DNA from: Planctomycetota bacterium
GTDB taxonomy: Bacteria; Planctomycetota; PUPC01; JABMSA01; JAUWKK01
Direction: 5' to 3'
Length of the DNA stretch: 6,723 nt
Assembly: GCA_030614245.1 (NCBI GenBank)
Contig: JAUWKK010000161.1
Span: 1 to 6,723 of the forward strand
How positions within the stretch are numbered: position 1 is the first letter of the stretch; each line of letters opens with the position of its first letter. Under the pieces are notes generated by a model. The model was given only the letters and a program-made list of their open reading frames with translations, made no database searches and was not told the origin of the DNA. The position numbers and the translations under genes are program-made. This document shows, one piece after another, positions 6,097 to 6,723 of this stretch.

Positions 6097-6120
6097 CCTG
6101 CCTGTCCGCCTGAAGCGGGG
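6097..6120. repeat. CCTGCCTG-type small palindromic repeat
   Basis: CCTGCCTGTCCGCCT (6097-6111) corresponds to the minus-strand reading of the insert at 125-162. It carries a small stem CCGC (6106-6109)/GCGG (6115-6118) with loop CTGAA. It begins 26 bases after the trpF stop. No T-run follows, so it is not a convincing terminator by itself. Confidence 0.55.
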
Positions 6121-6124
6121 ATGT

Positions 6125-6144
6125 AACTACAGATAAACGCAGAT
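6125..6144 (-). repeat. Inverted decamer array (two copies)
   Basis: On the minus strand the segment reads ATCTGCGTTT ATCTGTAGTT, two copies of the decamer found in three copies at 224-255. Its orientation is opposite to the upstream array, so the two arrays face each other across the gene block. Confidence 0.7.
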
Positions 6145-6156
6145 TAGGGTGACAGG

Positions 6157-6190
6157 GCCGTGGGCTGTTCTACATCGCCCCTATGGGGGC
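6157..6190. repeat. Half unit of the double-hairpin repeat (unit 4)
   Basis: GCCGTGGGCT (6157-6166), a short spacer, then GCCCC (6177-6181), loop TATG, GGGGC (6186-6190) match the second part of units 2 and 3. The CCCACGGC arm is missing; in its place are bases of the decamer element. The same junction (AGGGCCGTGGGCT) occurs in unit 3 at 160-172, so both copies share the sequence right before the arm. Confidence 0.75.
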
Positions 6191-6195
6191 TTTAT
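6177..6195 (+). terminator. Possible weak intrinsic terminator downstream of trpF
   Basis: A 5-bp GC stem GCCCC/GGGGC with a 4-base loop is followed directly by TTTAT. The stem is short and the T-run is interrupted, so termination would be weak. It is the only hairpin after trpF with a T-rich 3' side, and it belongs to repeat unit 4, so it may be a repeat that happens to serve as a terminator. Confidence 0.35.
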
Positions 6196-6202
6196 GAGCG
6201 CC

Positions 6203-6239
6203 GGCCCGCCAATCGGACAGCAGCCTGGAAAGGCCGCCC
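6203..6239. repeat. Intergenic hairpin element, short copy
   Basis: This is the uninterrupted counterpart of the element at 3472-3526, with 30 of 37 aligned positions identical. Here GCCT (6223-6226) and AGGC (6231-6234) close directly on a GGAA tetraloop, where the other copy carries the 18-base insert. It abuts repeat unit 4. Confidence 0.65.
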
Positions 6240-6290
6240 CACATGCGATATAGAGCCGGTTTCTCAGACCTGCGGTGCTCCAAAAAGACA

Positions 6291-6319
6291 TTGACTCCTC
6301 TCGAAGTGTCGATTATAAT
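6291..6319 (+). promoter_or_regulatory. Near-consensus sigma70 promoter for hpf
   Basis: TTGACT (6291-6296, 5 of 6) and TATAAT (6314-6319, perfect) are 17 bases apart. Transcription would begin near 6326, giving a leader of about 42 bases with the palindrome CAGCGCTG (6327-6334). It is the strongest promoter in the window. Confidence 0.8.
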
Positions 6320-6355
6320 ACTTAGGCAGCGCTGGGGTTCGGCGCGCATTGCAGT

Positions 6356-6361
6356 AAGGAG
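6356..6361 (+). promoter_or_regulatory. Ribosome binding site fixing the TTG start of hpf
   Basis: AAGGAG is 6 bases from TTG 6368. An in-frame TTG at 6362 touches the site with no spacing and is therefore unlikely. The next in-frame ATG (6404) would remove the first beta strand. Confidence 0.75.
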
Positions 6362-6367
6362 TTGCAG

Positions 6368-6723
6368 TTGGAGATCATCATTTCGGCGCGTCACAATGTG
6401 GAAATGACACCGGACTTGAAGCAATATGCCCGGGAACGGGCCGAAAAACTGCTTAAATACTTCGACGGAATCACGAAGATCGTCGTGACTTTGGGGTCGG
6501 ACCAGGGCCGATACACGGCCGAAATGAATATCTCGGCGCGGCGCCACATCCACCTGATCGGCGAGGTGCAGCAGCGAGACCTGCGCGCGGCCATCGACCT
6601 TGTCACCGACAAGATGGAGCGACAACTGACACGGCAGAAGGAGAAGATGAAGAGCTACCGTAACCGCCACAATATCGGTGGAGCTCCGGCAGCCGAGGCT
6701 GAAGATGCCGAAAATGCCGAAGA
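6368..6723 (+). CDS. hpf: Ribosome hibernation promoting factor (HPF/RaiA, S30AE family), 3' end outside window
   Basis: Binds the decoding region of the 30S subunit and keeps idle ribosomes inactive as 70S or 100S particles. With TTG as start, 118 codons are visible before the window ends. The S30AE fold is clear: first strand MEIIISARHNVEMTPDLKQYA (1-21) and helix ARERAEKLLKYFDGITKIVVTLG (21-43), then strands GRYTAEMNISARRHIHLIGEV (47-67). The second helix is DLRAAIDLVTDKMERQLTRQKEKMK (71-95), rich in the basic residues that contact rRNA. An Ala/Glu-rich segment (106-118) then begins, which could be the tail of a short HPF or the linker to the C-terminal dimerisation domain of a long HPF; the window does not show which. 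A strong promoter precedes it, as suits an abundant protein. Confidence 0.94.
   Translation, partial: MEIIISARHNVEMTPDLKQYARERAEKLLKYFDGITKIVVTLGSDQGRYTAEMNISARRHIHLIGEVQQRDLRAAIDLVTDKMERQLTRQKEKMKSYRNRHNIGGAPAAEAEDAENAE

Noticed and set aside
6170..6670. 166-residue minus-strand frame over the hpf region
   Set aside because: It is antisense to a clear S30AE domain and its end translates the repeat elements at 6177-6239.

Overview
The window looks like a piece of a GC-rich bacterial chromosome. It carries one compact, almost entirely plus-strand block of core genes, flanked on both sides by non-coding DNA packed with small palindromic repeats. The repeat style (paired GCCCC/GGGGC and CCCACGGC/GCCGTGGG hairpins, tandem ATCTGCGTTC decamers, CCTGCCTG-type inserts), the frequent TTG starts, the tandem pair of CNNM-type genes and the short FtsY suggest Planctomycetota or a relative. 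That placement is an inference from gene style; no rRNA or lineage marker is present.

Layout. Bases 1-350 hold no credible gene. They are a mosaic of at least three repeat families, some nested in each other. A sigma70-like promoter at 382-410 and a good Shine-Dalgarno site lead into a first transcription group: a divergent CYTH-fold protein (432-1118), then two consecutive DUF21/CBS membrane proteins of the CNNM/CorC family (1115-2389 and 2403-3416). The first of these overlaps the CYTH gene by an ATGA junction. A second promoter candidate (3413-3440) sits over the stop codon of the second membrane protein. It precedes a group of PHP-domain phosphoesterase/exoribonuclease (3545-4396), ftsY (4427-5365, TTG start) and trpF (5396-6070), each separated by 30 bases. 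The leader of the PHP gene contains a copy of an intergenic repeat that recurs at 6203-6239. Bases 6071-6290 again hold repeats, including an inverted decamer array and a hairpin that could terminate trpF transcription. A near-consensus promoter (6291-6319) then drives a ribosome hibernation factor gene, hpf, which starts with TTG at 6368 and runs off the end of the window.

How the genes relate. The CYTH and CNNM/CorC genes form one probable operon that may join divalent-cation export or import with a (poly)phosphate- or nucleotide-sensing protein. The second group mixes RNA or nucleotide processing (PHP), co-translational membrane targeting (FtsY) and one tryptophan biosynthesis step (TrpF), so it reads as a housekeeping cluster and not as one pathway.

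I did not find a new defence, mobile or secondary-metabolite system. The less ordinary parts are the nested repeat mosaic shared between both flanks and a gene leader, the CYTH protein that has lost its usual metal-binding glutamates, and the asymmetric CNNM pair.
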